Assembly: GCF_000428725.1 (NCBI RefSeq)
Contig: NZ_KE386793.1
Coordinates: 344,243-408,242, forward strand
From: Psychromonas aquimarina ATCC BAA-1526
GTDB lineage: Bacteria > Pseudomonadota > Gammaproteobacteria > Enterobacterales > Psychromonadaceae
Direction: 5' to 3'
DNA: 64,000 nt
Under the pieces are notes generated by a model that was not told the origin of the DNA, made no database searches, and saw nothing but the letters and a program-made list of their open reading frames with translations. The translations under genes and the position numbers were made by a program. This document shows positions 9,435 through 18,183 of this stretch, in pieces; position 1 is the stretch's first letter, and every line of letters starts with the position of its first letter.

Positions 9435-10463
9435 TTATTGGCCGAAGCGGGTTGCCTTGAAGCTGTTGAGTATGCGGTGGACTAGATAGCAAGCCAGGAG
9501 AGTCGCTATAATGGCAAACAGGATGCTGCTGACCCGGTACAGGGCACTGAATACCAGATCATTATCCGGTGCAAGATACTGCCCGAACAGTATGCCTAAG
9601 GTGGTGAGCGCGGCAAATCCGACTCCGGAACCGCCGCCTTCTTTTACATGGGCATAACTAAGCAGCATTAACCCTATCCAGAGTATCGGAATCACTAGTA
9701 TTAATTCACTCGACCAGTTGTATAAAAACAGCTGAACGGCTAAACCTGCTGCGACACCTAACAGTGTGCCCATTGCACGTTTTCTTGCGCAGCCTAATGT
9801 GCCGTTCCAATGCATAGGAAATAAAAGCAGCAGGGTGGTTGCCTGCGCGGACATTGAATCCTGTAAGTCAAAGATCTGAAACAGTAGAAACGATAATACA
9901 GCAACGGATGCTCCCATTAGCGATTCATGGCGTATCCTGTTTACCTTTTTAGTTGGAGCTGGATGTTTTACTCTTTTATCGACATCCGGGAACAATGCTG
10001 TCATTAAGAACGCGATGCTAACGCTAAGTATACTTGCACCGATATTATTAAAAATAAGTTCATTGATATCTGTTTGCGGATAGCTTGAAAAGTGCAGCAT
10101 AATGCTTAAGCTGAGTATGCTTTGCGCGCCGAATAAAAATAAACTTCCCTTGGACATGCAGGTAAACTTATAAAGAAACAAGAAAAAAGCAATAATCAGC
10201 ATAGGTACCTGATGACTGCCGAAAAGGCCGCCTAAAATACCGACTTCCAAACCGCAGACAACAGCCGCTGCAATACACTGCAGTGCGGCCTGGCTGGTCA
10301 TTTTTGGTATCATTCCCAGAAGCAGTATCGGTGTTACGGTAAAAAACACGCCGTAGTTCCAGTTGAAAATTTTACACAGAGTAAAGCCCAGTGTAGCGCC
10401 CGCTGCGATGCGCAGGCACTGGCGAATGTCGTTTTCAGACAGGGAGTGATGCCATAATTTCAT
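9435..10463 (-). CDS. DUF2955/FUSC-like inner-membrane transporter subunit
   Basis: This is a 342-aa very hydrophobic protein. Two blocks of predicted membrane helices (about 15-160 and 185-335) are separated by a short basic loop (PDVDKRVKH). The layout and the segment FNWNYGVFFTVTP recall DUF2955 and aromatic-acid exporter (FUSC-like) proteins, which pair with HlyD-type adaptors. The start codon is 8 nt after the adaptor gene's stop, with AAGGG overlapping that stop, so the two are translated together. By analogy with AaeAB and YdhJK the pair would export small organic or aromatic compounds. The substrate is unproven. Confidence 0.75.
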   Translation of the reverse strand: MKLWHHSLSENDIRQCLRIAAGATLGFTLCKIFNWNYGVFFTVTPILLLGMIPKMTSQAALQCIAAAVVCGLEVGILGGLFGSHQVPMLIIAFFLFLYKFTCMSKGSLFLFGAQSILSLSIMLHFSSYPQTDINELIFNNIGASILSVSIAFLMTALFPDVDKRVKHPAPTKKVNRIRHESLMGASVAVLSFLLFQIFDLQDSMSAQATTLLLLFPMHWNGTLGCARKRAMGTLLGVAAGLAVQLFLYNWSSELILVIPILWIGLMLLSYAHVKEGGGSGVGFAALTTLGILFGQYLAPDNDLVFSALYRVSSILFAIIATLLACYLVHRILNSFKATRFGQ

Positions 10464-10471
10464 AGCAGCCC

Positions 10472-11530
10472 TTAATAGATGTAATGTAAATAGCTGAGCA
10501 GGCTGATCTGCGCCTTTGCCAGCAGTGCAAAAACCGCATTATCAGGCAGCAGCTGCACCGTTGCCCGCGCGCCGGAAGGCAGGGTATTCGCATGGTTATT
10601 TTTTAGTGTCAGGTGCATACGCATGCGCTGAGCATCCCGCACCCAGCGAGTCGATTTTGTCGGAGTTGCCAGGCTGCCGTTGGCGTCAAACTGAGCAGCA
10701 CTGATCCCGGCATCCATACCAGCAATATAGGCGGGATAAAGCTGACCCGGATCACTATCAAAGGCCACCAGTGCCCGGCTGCCTGCTGTCGCGCTGCGCG
10801 AGCTTTTCTCCCGGAAATCTGCAATGATATCTAGTTCAGTGGAAACCAAAGCCAGCAGCGGTTTGCCGGCGGCTGCATAGGCACCGGCTTTAAGCTGCAG
10901 GTTAGTGACAATACCGTCCTGCTCAGCTTTAACCCGGGTATAGGATAAATTTAACTGTTGCTGCTCAAGCTGGTTTTGTGCAACACGAAGATTTATGTTC
11001 TGCTCATCAAGCTCGCCCCTGCGTACCTGCAGTTCCTTTAAACGTGCTTTAGCCGCCAGTAAGCTGGCCTGAGCGGCCGTTGCCGCGCTCTGTGCATCAT
11101 CTTTCTGCTGCTGCGATACCTGATGACGGCTGTTTAGGAAATCAACCCTTTCGGCATAGCGCATTTTCTGCTCGGTGAGAATGCTGCTTGCCTTAACCTC
11201 TGCCTCAGCAGCTGCTAATGAGGCATCCAGCTGCCTGTTACTTTTGCGGGTCTGTTCCAGGTTCAGCTGCGCTTTTTCTACCGCCAGCTCATAGGGGGCC
11301 GGGTCAATATAAAACAGCAGATCACCTTTAGAAACCCGCTGGTTATTTTTAACTTTAATCTCGGTAATGTGGCCATTGAGCTGCGGTGCAACTTTGGTGA
11401 CAGATCTGGCCGCCATCGCCTGTTGAGTCAGCGGCATTGTTGAATCAGCTAAAATAAAATAGCTGAAAATCGTCACAAAGAAGATCATTGCAAGCTTTAT
11501 CCAGCGGCTGAATTTTTGTTCTGGTGTCAT
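10472..11530 (-). CDS. HlyD/EmrA-family membrane fusion adaptor
   Basis: A membrane anchor at about residues 10-28 is followed by a biotinyl-lipoyl-like half motif (VAPQLNGHITEIKVKNNQRV), a long alpha-helical hairpin (about 85-190), a second lipoyl half and a beta-barrel domain. This is the layout of periplasmic adaptors of the AaeA/EmrA type. The frame extends to an ATG at 11,563 that overlaps the regulator gene. I prefer the ATG at 11,530 because it has AGAGAA at the right distance and gives a typical short cytoplasmic N terminus. It lies directly downstream of the MarR/SlyA-type gene and upstream of its likely membrane partner, forming a three-gene operon. Confidence 0.88.
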   Translation of the reverse strand: MTPEQKFSRWIKLAMIFFVTIFSYFILADSTMPLTQQAMAARSVTKVAPQLNGHITEIKVKNNQRVSKGDLLFYIDPAPYELAVEKAQLNLEQTRKSNRQLDASLAAAEAEVKASSILTEQKMRYAERVDFLNSRHQVSQQQKDDAQSAATAAQASLLAAKARLKELQVRRGELDEQNINLRVAQNQLEQQQLNLSYTRVKAEQDGIVTNLQLKAGAYAAAGKPLLALVSTELDIIADFREKSSRSATAGSRALVAFDSDPGQLYPAYIAGMDAGISAAQFDANGSLATPTKSTRWVRDAQRMRMHLTLKNNHANTLPSGARATVQLLPDNAVFALLAKAQISLLSYLHYIY

Positions 11531-11543
11531 AATTATTTCTCTA

Positions 11544-12011
11544 TTACTGTGTTTCTGTATCATTTAATCTGTGTAATGCGTTGCCTGCTATTCGTTCGAT
11601 AACATTTTTAAACTGGCTGATTTCTGCTTCATCAATACCGGCTAACAGGTCGCGGCGAACCTGCATAATATGGGCTTCAATTTTACAAATAACGGCGTGC
11701 CCCTGTGCGGTAAGCGTGACAATGCGCACCCGTTTATCTTTATCGCTGCTGCGGCGGACAATCAGCTCCTGCTCTTCTAACTGTTTAAGGGTGCGCATCA
11801 GAGAGGCTAATTCAATTTCAAGTGAGTCGGCGAGTGTTTTCTGACTGATATTATCGTTCAGACATTTCAGCTTCCATAACGCAGTCCAGCGTGAATAGGT
11901 TAACTGCAGCGGTGCCAGTTCTTTATCTGCCGCAGTGCGCCATAAACGCGAAAGACGGCCCAGCTGTTCGGGCAGAGACAGTTCCCGTAATACTTTAATG
12001 TCATCGTTCAT
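11544..12011 (-). CDS. MarR/SlyA-family transcriptional regulator
   Basis: This 155-aa winged-helix regulator shows the DNA-binding part LADSLEIELASLMRTLKQLE followed by a wing (RRSSDKDKRVRIVTLT). The frame opens with a GTG at 12,017, but the ATG at 12,011 has AAGGAG 5 nt upstream, so that start is chosen. Two palindromes close to the Salmonella SlyA consensus TTAGCAAGCTAA lie directly upstream, which suggests autorepression and control of the downstream adaptor/transporter genes. E. coli slyA likewise neighbours an HlyD/FUSC pair. Ligands of this family are often aromatic carboxylates. Confidence 0.9.
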   Translation of the reverse strand: MNDDIKVLRELSLPEQLGRLSRLWRTAADKELAPLQLTYSRWTALWKLKCLNDNISQKTLADSLEIELASLMRTLKQLEEQELIVRRSSDKDKRVRIVTLTAQGHAVICKIEAHIMQVRRDLLAGIDEAEISQFKNVIERIAGNALHRLNDTETQ

Positions 12012-12024
12012 ATGCACTCCTTAG

Positions 12025-12070
12025 TTACTTAGCGTGCTAACTAATATATATTGGTTAGCACGCTAAGTAA
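12025..12070. promoter_or_regulatory. Tandem SlyA-like operator
   Basis: Two 12-bp palindromes, TTAGCGTGCTAA (12,029-12,040) and TTAGCACGCTAA (12,055-12,066), are arranged as one large inverted repeat with 17-bp arms. Both differ from the published SlyA box TTAGCAAGCTAA only at the two centre bases. They sit just upstream of the regulator's ribosome site. Confidence 0.8.
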
Positions 12071-12386
12071 ATTAAAAGCTGATAATTTGATATTTTTGAA
12101 TATAAGTGAGGCTGTGAGAAAGGCGGCTATGTTTAGTTATGCCGATAATCTGATTTAAGCAGGTGAGGTTTGATATTTGAGACTGTGCTCGGCTTTCCGG
12201 CAGTAAGACCTGGTCAATTTTACTGTGTAAACCCCCTGTAAGTAATCACTCAGAAAAGCGCTTAGCTGCAGCTTTTGTTCTTTAAAGAACAGAGCCTGTT
12301 ATTTAAAGGGGTATTATTCAACGATTGAAATGTTAGCGAAGTGAACATCGTGAAAAATGAAGCTTCTCGATTATAAGGTGTTTTAT
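12071..12386. other. Intergenic region between regulator and EAL gene, with a 16-bp palindrome
   Basis: No gene is seen. A perfect palindrome TGTTCTTTAAAGAACA lies at 12,276-12,291, about 100 bp before the EAL start, and could be an operator. An AACCCC/GGGGT pair encloses it loosely. Confidence 0.4.
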
Positions 12387-13376
12387 ATGAAAAAAGCTGC
12401 CAATATAACTCTCTGTGAATTTTGTTCGCTGAATTTAGAGATTGAACGGACGGCATATTATGAGTGCTTAATACAGCGTCTGCCTGATGGAAATACAGCT
12501 GCTGAGCCGCTGCGTAATTCTGATACTGTAAAGCAGTATGCAGAAGATAAACAGGCAGAGTATTGTTATTCGTATAAGCGGCTGAACGGTGAGGTTCGCG
12601 AGTACCGTATTGCTCAGAAATTAAAAGAAGCAGCATATGAAGAGTTGTTTCATCTGCTCTACCAGCCTGCAGTTATTCTCGATAGTAACTGTTTTTACGG
12701 GGCTAAAGTACTGCTAGGCTGGAGCGATTCTGAATTAGGTTTCGTAAGCCATGATGAATTTATTCCTATTGCCGAGCATCTGGGGGTAATGCCGGACATC
12801 GGGCAATGGATAATTAAGCAAAGCTGTCTGCAGTTAAAAGAATGGAATGATGCAGGGACTCCTTTATCCGGCAAGTTGTCAATTAACATATCAATTCGCC
12901 AGCTTAATCTGAAAAACTTCACTCATGAGCTGCTCAATAATGTTCTCTCTGAGGGAGCACTGCCAATAGATATTGAGCTTGATTTTACAGAAAGCTTTTT
13001 ATTGAACGATTCGAAAAAAGTAGAAGAGAAATTCAGTGAATTAAGTATGCTGGGGTTTGGTGCTGCTATTGATGAATTTCAAACGGGTTATTCTACTTTA
13101 GTTTATCTGAAAACAAGCTCTGAGCGGACGTTAAAAATAAGCCGTGCATATATAAGCAGTATTTCCACTAATCCTTGTGATAAGAAGCTTGTGAAGGCAG
13201 TTATTGATAATGCTAACCGGCTTGGAATAACAACTGCAGCTGAAGGTATCGAAACAGCAGAGCAGGCTGAATTAGTGAAAGAGTTAGGCTGTAAACTGGT
13301 TCAGGGGCGGTATTATGCTGAACCCTGTTCAGCAGATCAATTTATACAGATAATGAACTGCCACGGCACAATCTAA
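12387..13376 (+). CDS. Degenerate EAL-domain protein, probably non-catalytic
   Basis: This is a 329-aa protein from the ATG at 12,387, chosen because AAGGTG stands 7 nt upstream; the ATG at 12,357 lacks a ribosome site. An EAL domain fills about 90-325, but key positions are changed. The EAL motif reads GAKVLLGW (Glu lost), the DDFG motif reads DEFQTGYS, and LKID reads LKIS. SINISIRQL, AEGIET and the C-terminal QG are kept. Active EAL phosphodiesterases need the Glu and the acidic pair for metal binding, so this protein more likely binds c-di-GMP or has another regulatory role. The first about 85 residues are not recognisable. It stands alone, convergent with the RND gene. Confidence 0.85.
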   Translation: MKKAANITLCEFCSLNLEIERTAYYECLIQRLPDGNTAAEPLRNSDTVKQYAEDKQAEYCYSYKRLNGEVREYRIAQKLKEAAYEELFHLLYQPAVILDSNCFYGAKVLLGWSDSELGFVSHDEFIPIAEHLGVMPDIGQWIIKQSCLQLKEWNDAGTPLSGKLSINISIRQLNLKNFTHELLNNVLSEGALPIDIELDFTESFLLNDSKKVEEKFSELSMLGFGAAIDEFQTGYSTLVYLKTSSERTLKISRAYISSISTNPCDKKLVKAVIDNANRLGITTAAEGIETAEQAELVKELGCKLVQGRYYAEPCSADQFIQIMNCHGTI

Positions 13377-13466
13377 TATGAAGCTGCCGGTGTTAGGATT
13401 TTAAAACTTATGTTACCTGTATTTACTGGATCGTTTCTTGGCTGCTTTAGTATTAATGTTGAAGGG

Positions 13467-13496
13467 GGCAGGGCACTGTAAATACAGTACCCTGCC
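13467..13496. terminator. Bidirectional hairpin between EAL and RND genes
   Basis: Fourteen-base arms GGCAGGGCACTGTA and TACAGTACCCTGCC pair with one mismatch around a two-base centre. The position between convergent genes suits a shared terminator, although no long T run follows. Confidence 0.6.
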
Positions 13497-13513
13497 TGAT
13501 AAGCGAGGAAAGA

Positions 13514-15850
13514 TTAAGCGCCGGCTAATGAAACCTCTTTATTATCAAGTGCCTGTTCACTGCTTAAAACAAGCTCTTTTTTATCAAAGGTTAATAACAG
13601 TGCCGGTAATAACAGCAGATCAACTATCAGAGCAATACTGATAGTCATTGCTGTGATCAAACCTAGTTCAAAGTTTAATTTAAATGTGGACAGCATCAGC
13701 ACTGAGAATCCTGCTGTTAATACCGCAGTGGTAATAAATAATGCGGGACCGACATTAGTAAAGGCATAACGTACTGCCTGCTCTGCATTGAGCTGCTTTT
13801 CGCGGCGGCCGCGCATATATTTGCTGAGAAAGTGCACCGTATCATCAACAATAATACCGATAATCATACTGACCGATAAAGCCAGTGCAAAACCGATTTC
13901 ACCTACCAGCAGCGCCCAGAGTCCAAATGACATTAACGGCGGCACAAGGTTGGGTACCAGGCTGATAATGCCGATTTTTAGTGAACGCAGTGAGATTAAT
14001 ATCAATAGCGAAATCAGTGCCAGGGCAAAAGCCACACCGCCGGTCATCTGTTTAACTGTGCGTAAACTAATATGCGAAAACATATACTGCGGACTGCCCG
14101 ATGTCACGTTTATCCACGGGGCCGCATTGTGCAGCCACGCCTCTGCCCGTGCATTGAAAGCAATCATCTCGTTGTTTGATAAATTGTGCAGTGACACCGT
14201 AACTCGTGTTCCTGACTTATCAACATTAATCTGATTGTTAAGATCTAGTCCGTAAGGCAGTGACATTTCGTACAGTAATAAATACTGGGCGGCTAATTCT
14301 CTATCTGCCGGTAAACGGTACAAGCTCGGATCATCAGCATGCAGGTTTTTATTCAGACGTTTCATAATATCCGATAAAACATTGACATGAACGACTTCCG
14401 GCTGCTGATATAACCAGCTGCGGTATTGATCTAAAACTTGTAAATATTCCGGATCACTGGCACCGCCGGGCTGCTTTGAATCTAAACCATATTCAATATT
14501 ATACGGGCCGGTGAGATGATCCGAGGCATAATCAGTATCAACTCTAAAGGCGACGGACTGATCAAAAAATTCCCATATTTTGTCATTAACAATGTTTAAC
14601 GGAATCAGTGAACACAGCAGCACTGTCAGCCCGGTCATTGACCATAAAACCTGTTTACGTCTGTTAATCACAAACTCGCCGATAACCTTGATGCCGTTAG
14701 ATGTTTTGTTTTTACTGACTTTAACGCGCACCGGAAATAACATCAGCAGCCAGGGGAGCAGTGTCATTGACAGCATAAATGAGATTAGTACTCCGACAGC
14801 AACCATATTGGCCAGATGATGAAAGGGCGGTACGTCAGAAAAGTTCATGGTTAAAAATCCGACCATAGTGGTGATGGTCGCCAGTATTACCGGCTGCATA
14901 TTAACCCGCAGGCTTTCACTTAAGGCAAAACGTTTTTCCATTCCGGCGCGCATATTGTGGATCATGCTGAGCAGGATATGCACGGCATTAGCAACAACAA
15001 TCGTCATCACTATGGTCGGCGCACTGGCTGAAACCGGAGTAAGCTGCACCCCTAACCATCCGGCAAATCCCATGGTGGACACAATTGATAACAGAATAAT
15101 CACCAGTATAGTGAGTGTGGCTGAAATGCTGCGCAGGAAGAACAATAGGCCGATTAAGATCAGGGCAAACATGATTAATGTTAATGAGCCCATATCCGCC
15201 ATTGAGGCTTCCATAAAGGCATTATCCATCGCCACTAAACCTGTTAAACGCACTTCAATGTCCGGGTTATTCTGCTCTAGCTGGCTGATTAAATCCCGGG
15301 TATAAGCAATGACTTTAGGGCTGCCTTCAGAGTCGCCTTCGGGCAGATTAATAGTGACATTAACTGCGGTTACTTTAGCATCTGCGGAAATGACGCTGTT
15401 AAGCAGCAGTGGTTCGTTGAGCGCTATCTGTTTTATTTCTGCCAGCTGTTTATCACTTTTTGCAGCCGCATTTTCAATCAGATCGCCGACCACTAAATCA
15501 TCGTCTAACGCATAGGTATATTGAAAATTACTCAGCGAATCTACCCGTGATGAAAAGGGGATCTGCCAGGCTTCATTAGTCAGCCATTCTACGCTGTTTA
15601 ATGTTTTCTGATTAAAAACCTGCCCGTCTTTAGGGGTAATGAGAATAACGACATTATCGGCTTTTACATAGGTTTTCTGAATTTCGGAAAAATCCAGATA
15701 CTGCGGATTATCATCTGAAAACCAGATCTGATAATCCGTTGCGAAACTGAGAAAGCGGGCGCCGCTGGCCATAGTGAAAACTATCACTAAAGAAAGCAGG
15801 GCAAACAGCCACCGCCATCTTACTAGGTTTTGTGCAAGTAAACTGGTCAT
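13514..15850 (-). CDS. RND superfamily (MMPL-type) exporter permease
   Basis: This 778-aa inner-membrane protein has a duplicated RND layout. TM1 lies at about 14-34, followed by a large periplasmic loop. Helices cluster at about 215-375 and TM7 at about 397-415. A second loop and a last helix cluster follow at about 610-760. Acidic residues in the helices (for example GIIVDDTVHF near 685) resemble the proton-relay positions of family members. It is shorter than tripartite drug pumps (about 1000 aa) and matches the 'predicted exporter' branch related to hopanoid and lipid exporters. It is the third gene of an operon with a LolA-like protein and an outer-membrane protein, suggesting export of a lipidic or hydrophobic compound. 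Confidence 0.88.
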   Translation of the reverse strand: MTSLLAQNLVRWRWLFALLSLVIVFTMASGARFLSFATDYQIWFSDDNPQYLDFSEIQKTYVKADNVVILITPKDGQVFNQKTLNSVEWLTNEAWQIPFSSRVDSLSNFQYTYALDDDLVVGDLIENAAAKSDKQLAEIKQIALNEPLLLNSVISADAKVTAVNVTINLPEGDSEGSPKVIAYTRDLISQLEQNNPDIEVRLTGLVAMDNAFMEASMADMGSLTLIMFALILIGLLFFLRSISATLTILVIILLSIVSTMGFAGWLGVQLTPVSASAPTIVMTIVVANAVHILLSMIHNMRAGMEKRFALSESLRVNMQPVILATITTMVGFLTMNFSDVPPFHHLANMVAVGVLISFMLSMTLLPWLLMLFPVRVKVSKNKTSNGIKVIGEFVINRRKQVLWSMTGLTVLLCSLIPLNIVNDKIWEFFDQSVAFRVDTDYASDHLTGPYNIEYGLDSKQPGGASDPEYLQVLDQYRSWLYQQPEVVHVNVLSDIMKRLNKNLHADDPSLYRLPADRELAAQYLLLYEMSLPYGLDLNNQINVDKSGTRVTVSLHNLSNNEMIAFNARAEAWLHNAAPWINVTSGSPQYMFSHISLRTVKQMTGGVAFALALISLLILISLRSLKIGIISLVPNLVPPLMSFGLWALLVGEIGFALALSVSMIIGIIVDDTVHFLSKYMRGRREKQLNAEQAVRYAFTNVGPALFITTAVLTAGFSVLMLSTFKLNFELGLITAMTISIALIVDLLLLPALLLTFDKKELVLSSEQALDNKEVSLAGA

Positions 15851-15934
15851 AAATCCCTCTTTGATAACTGTGGTTATCGTTATTTAAATTTTTACTGCTT
15901 ACAGCTGCAGAGCAGTAGGTGTCCTGGTTATTGA

Positions 15935-17137
15935 TTAAAAATATCGTTCAACGGAAAGCTGAATATGATCATCATTGTTAAGCATGGAAACGAAATCCTG
16001 CGGCTGATTACTGTCAAACAGGCGCAGATCAAAACTTACTTTATAGTTGTCGCCGAAGCGCCGGTTTGCCTCGATTAAAAAGGTGTTGCTGTGGTGCTCC
16101 ATATCTGTTCTAAAACCAATTAACAGCTCGCTGCTTTGTACATCGTTAAGTGCAATACGGCTGCCGACAAACAGATCATTCTGCAGATCCGCGCCGCGGG
16201 AAGATTCACTTGCCTGCCCGCGAGAATCCCAGGCGTATTCCATCAGCCAGCCGAGGTCAGCGTCTGAATCGAGAATACCGACGCTGGTATATTCAAAACC
16301 GGCCTGTGCAGCTGCAAAATTATCGTTACTCGTGTCGCGGTAAATACTTTCAAATTTCCATAACCAGCCGCCACTGGTTGCCTGAATATCAATACCGAGC
16401 TGATCCATCTGTTCATAATACGGGATTAAGCTTATGGGCTCCTGAGTGCTCTGCTGTAGAAGCGGTTCACGATTAGTGCCGTGAAACCAGTAACTGCCGA
16501 GGTCAAAATCGCCGATGCTGTGTGACCAGCGAACAGCAAGATCAACATGCTGTTTACCGGCCGATGACTCATAAACAGCATTATTTGTATCAACAGCAGC
16601 CGGACCGCGTAATCGCCCGTTCTGTCCGGCAAAGGTGCGTTCTCTAAAGCCGGGCAGCAGATAATAGTCGACAATGCCCCAGTCATTGACTGTGGACAGA
16701 TTAAGCATCAGCTGGCCGAGTTTATCTTCTCCGTCAATGTCTTCTACGGCATCGGTCTGATTAATCACATCAACTAAATGCTGAAATTCAGTCACCCCCC
16801 AGAATACACGCCGTATACCTGCACGCAGCTCCCAGTCTTCACTGACATGGATATAAGAAAGCTCTCTGATATCCCCGTGAGTGCGTTCTGCATCCTGGTT
16901 GTCATAGCGGTAATAGGGAATAAATGTGATTGAATCGGAACTGTTATTCCAGGCGTAATAAATCTCCGCCTGGGCATAAAAACCCGGCTGTGTATTTTCT
17001 AACTGCTCAGGGTACTGGCCCTGTTCAAAAAAATAGCGGCTGTCTGCACCGACCTTGGCATTCGCTTCAAATTCTGCGCAGATAACCGTACTGCTTAGTA
17101 ACAGGCTGGTGGTGAGCAGTGACCATTTAAACCACAT
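15935..17137 (-). CDS. Predicted outer-membrane beta-barrel protein of an RND operon
   Basis: This 400-aa protein has a signal peptide (about 1-20, ending I-C-A) and many short alternating strands rich in Tyr/Trp, ending in a terminal Phe (VERYF), as in outer-membrane barrels. Segments such as LRAGIRRVFWGVTE and YYAWNNSSD resemble porin-like proteins encoded beside RND exporters. Its ATG lies one base after the stop of the LolA-like gene, which implies coupled translation. It probably forms the outer-membrane exit or acceptor for the exported substrate. No firm family name can be given. Confidence 0.7.
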   Translation of the reverse strand: MWFKWSLLTTSLLLSSTVICAEFEANAKVGADSRYFFEQGQYPEQLENTQPGFYAQAEIYYAWNNSSDSITFIPYYRYDNQDAERTHGDIRELSYIHVSEDWELRAGIRRVFWGVTEFQHLVDVINQTDAVEDIDGEDKLGQLMLNLSTVNDWGIVDYYLLPGFRERTFAGQNGRLRGPAAVDTNNAVYESSAGKQHVDLAVRWSHSIGDFDLGSYWFHGTNREPLLQQSTQEPISLIPYYEQMDQLGIDIQATSGGWLWKFESIYRDTSNDNFAAAQAGFEYTSVGILDSDADLGWLMEYAWDSRGQASESSRGADLQNDLFVGSRIALNDVQSSELLIGFRTDMEHHSNTFLIEANRRFGDNYKVSFDLRLFDSNQPQDFVSMLNNDDHIQLSVERYF

Positions 17138-17138
17138 A

Positions 17139-17942
17139 TCAGCGTACTCGTTTTAATGCATTTTTGTTAAAATCACCGTCTTTCAGGCCGCTTTTAAATA
17201 CGTAGTTTTTCCATTTCAGCTCGGTACTTTTACCGTTCTGATGATTAACCATATTCATTGTATCGGCTCGCCAGTATTGATTAAGATACTGCTGATAACC
17301 TGTATAAGTTAAGGTTTTAAGCAGGGTGTTTTTACGATCGTAAAAGTCAATTTTCTGAATTCGATAAGCTTCTTTATCTACCCAGACGATACGGCGCGTA
17401 TAACCGGAATGCGGATCAGCGGGGTACTGTTCAACCATAAAGCTGTCCAAACCGTTTACTGCCTGATCACCTAAATATTTGTAGCTGTATTTTTCAATTT
17501 CAAAGGAGCTTAAATCTTCAAAAGCAAACTGTGAGCCCATAAACGGCCCGGATTTATTTCGTGATGAAATCCGTTTCACCCGTTTTAATGCCGGTAGATA
17601 TAACCACTGGTCATCAGCTTCTACCGGGTGAGAAAAACTTAAAAACGCGGTGCCTTTAACATCACGCGGTTTATTGAAGGTGGTTAAACTTTTATCTCCG
17701 TCTTCTAATTGTTCAATGGTTTTTATTTTTAATTCACGTATGCTTTTCTGCCCCTGTGCATTGTGCAGAATCATTAACATATCGGCGCTGCTGTCTGTCC
17801 AGCCCGTATCATGCTGTTTTACCTGCTGCGATATCTGCAGACCCTGCTGCTCTTGAGTTAATGCAGAACTGCCGCTGCTCACCAGGGTAAACACTGCGGC
17901 TGCCGCTAATTTATTGATGCTGATTTTGTTCAATATTTTCAC
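17139..17942 (-). CDS. LolA-like outer-membrane lipoprotein-sorting protein
   Basis: This 267-aa protein has a signal peptide (about 1-27). The mature domain resembles the COG2834/LolA-like group: a WTDSSADMLMILHN strand, DDQWLYLPALKRVKRISS in the middle, then FMGSQFAFEDLSSFE. The fold is a hydrophobic half-barrel that carries lipids or lipoproteins. The start has AAGGAG at a good distance. It is first in an operon with a barrel protein and an RND permease and would act as the periplasmic shuttle. It is not the housekeeping LolA, which is shorter and sits in another context. Confidence 0.82.
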   Translation of the reverse strand: MKILNKISINKLAAAAVFTLVSSGSSALTQEQQGLQISQQVKQHDTGWTDSSADMLMILHNAQGQKSIRELKIKTIEQLEDGDKSLTTFNKPRDVKGTAFLSFSHPVEADDQWLYLPALKRVKRISSRNKSGPFMGSQFAFEDLSSFEIEKYSYKYLGDQAVNGLDSFMVEQYPADPHSGYTRRIVWVDKEAYRIQKIDFYDRKNTLLKTLTYTGYQQYLNQYWRADTMNMVNHQNGKSTELKWKNYVFKSGLKDGDFNKNALKRVR

Positions 17943-18183
17943 TCCTTAAATGTGTTGAAAGTAACCGCCATGTGAAGACGGTTTATACTGTTAAGCTATG
18001 ATTTGGAGGATTCCTTACCTGTTCTTAACATTGATTCAGGCTTATCTTAGTTAACTTCTTGTGGATGATATATAATCAAAAGTAACCATTGGTGGTGCTA
18101 AAATGCACCACGTAAAAAATTACTGCTGATGTTAAAATATTCAGCGGCAGCAGAAATTTTGTCGGCTGATACAGGAGGGGATT

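Noticed and set aside
12262..12636. 124-aa minus-strand open frame
   Set aside because: It overlaps the well-supported EAL gene and lacks a ribosome site or recognisable domain.
14847..15305. 152-aa plus-strand open frame inside the RND gene
   Set aside because: It is antisense to conserved membrane-helix coding sequence and has no independent support.
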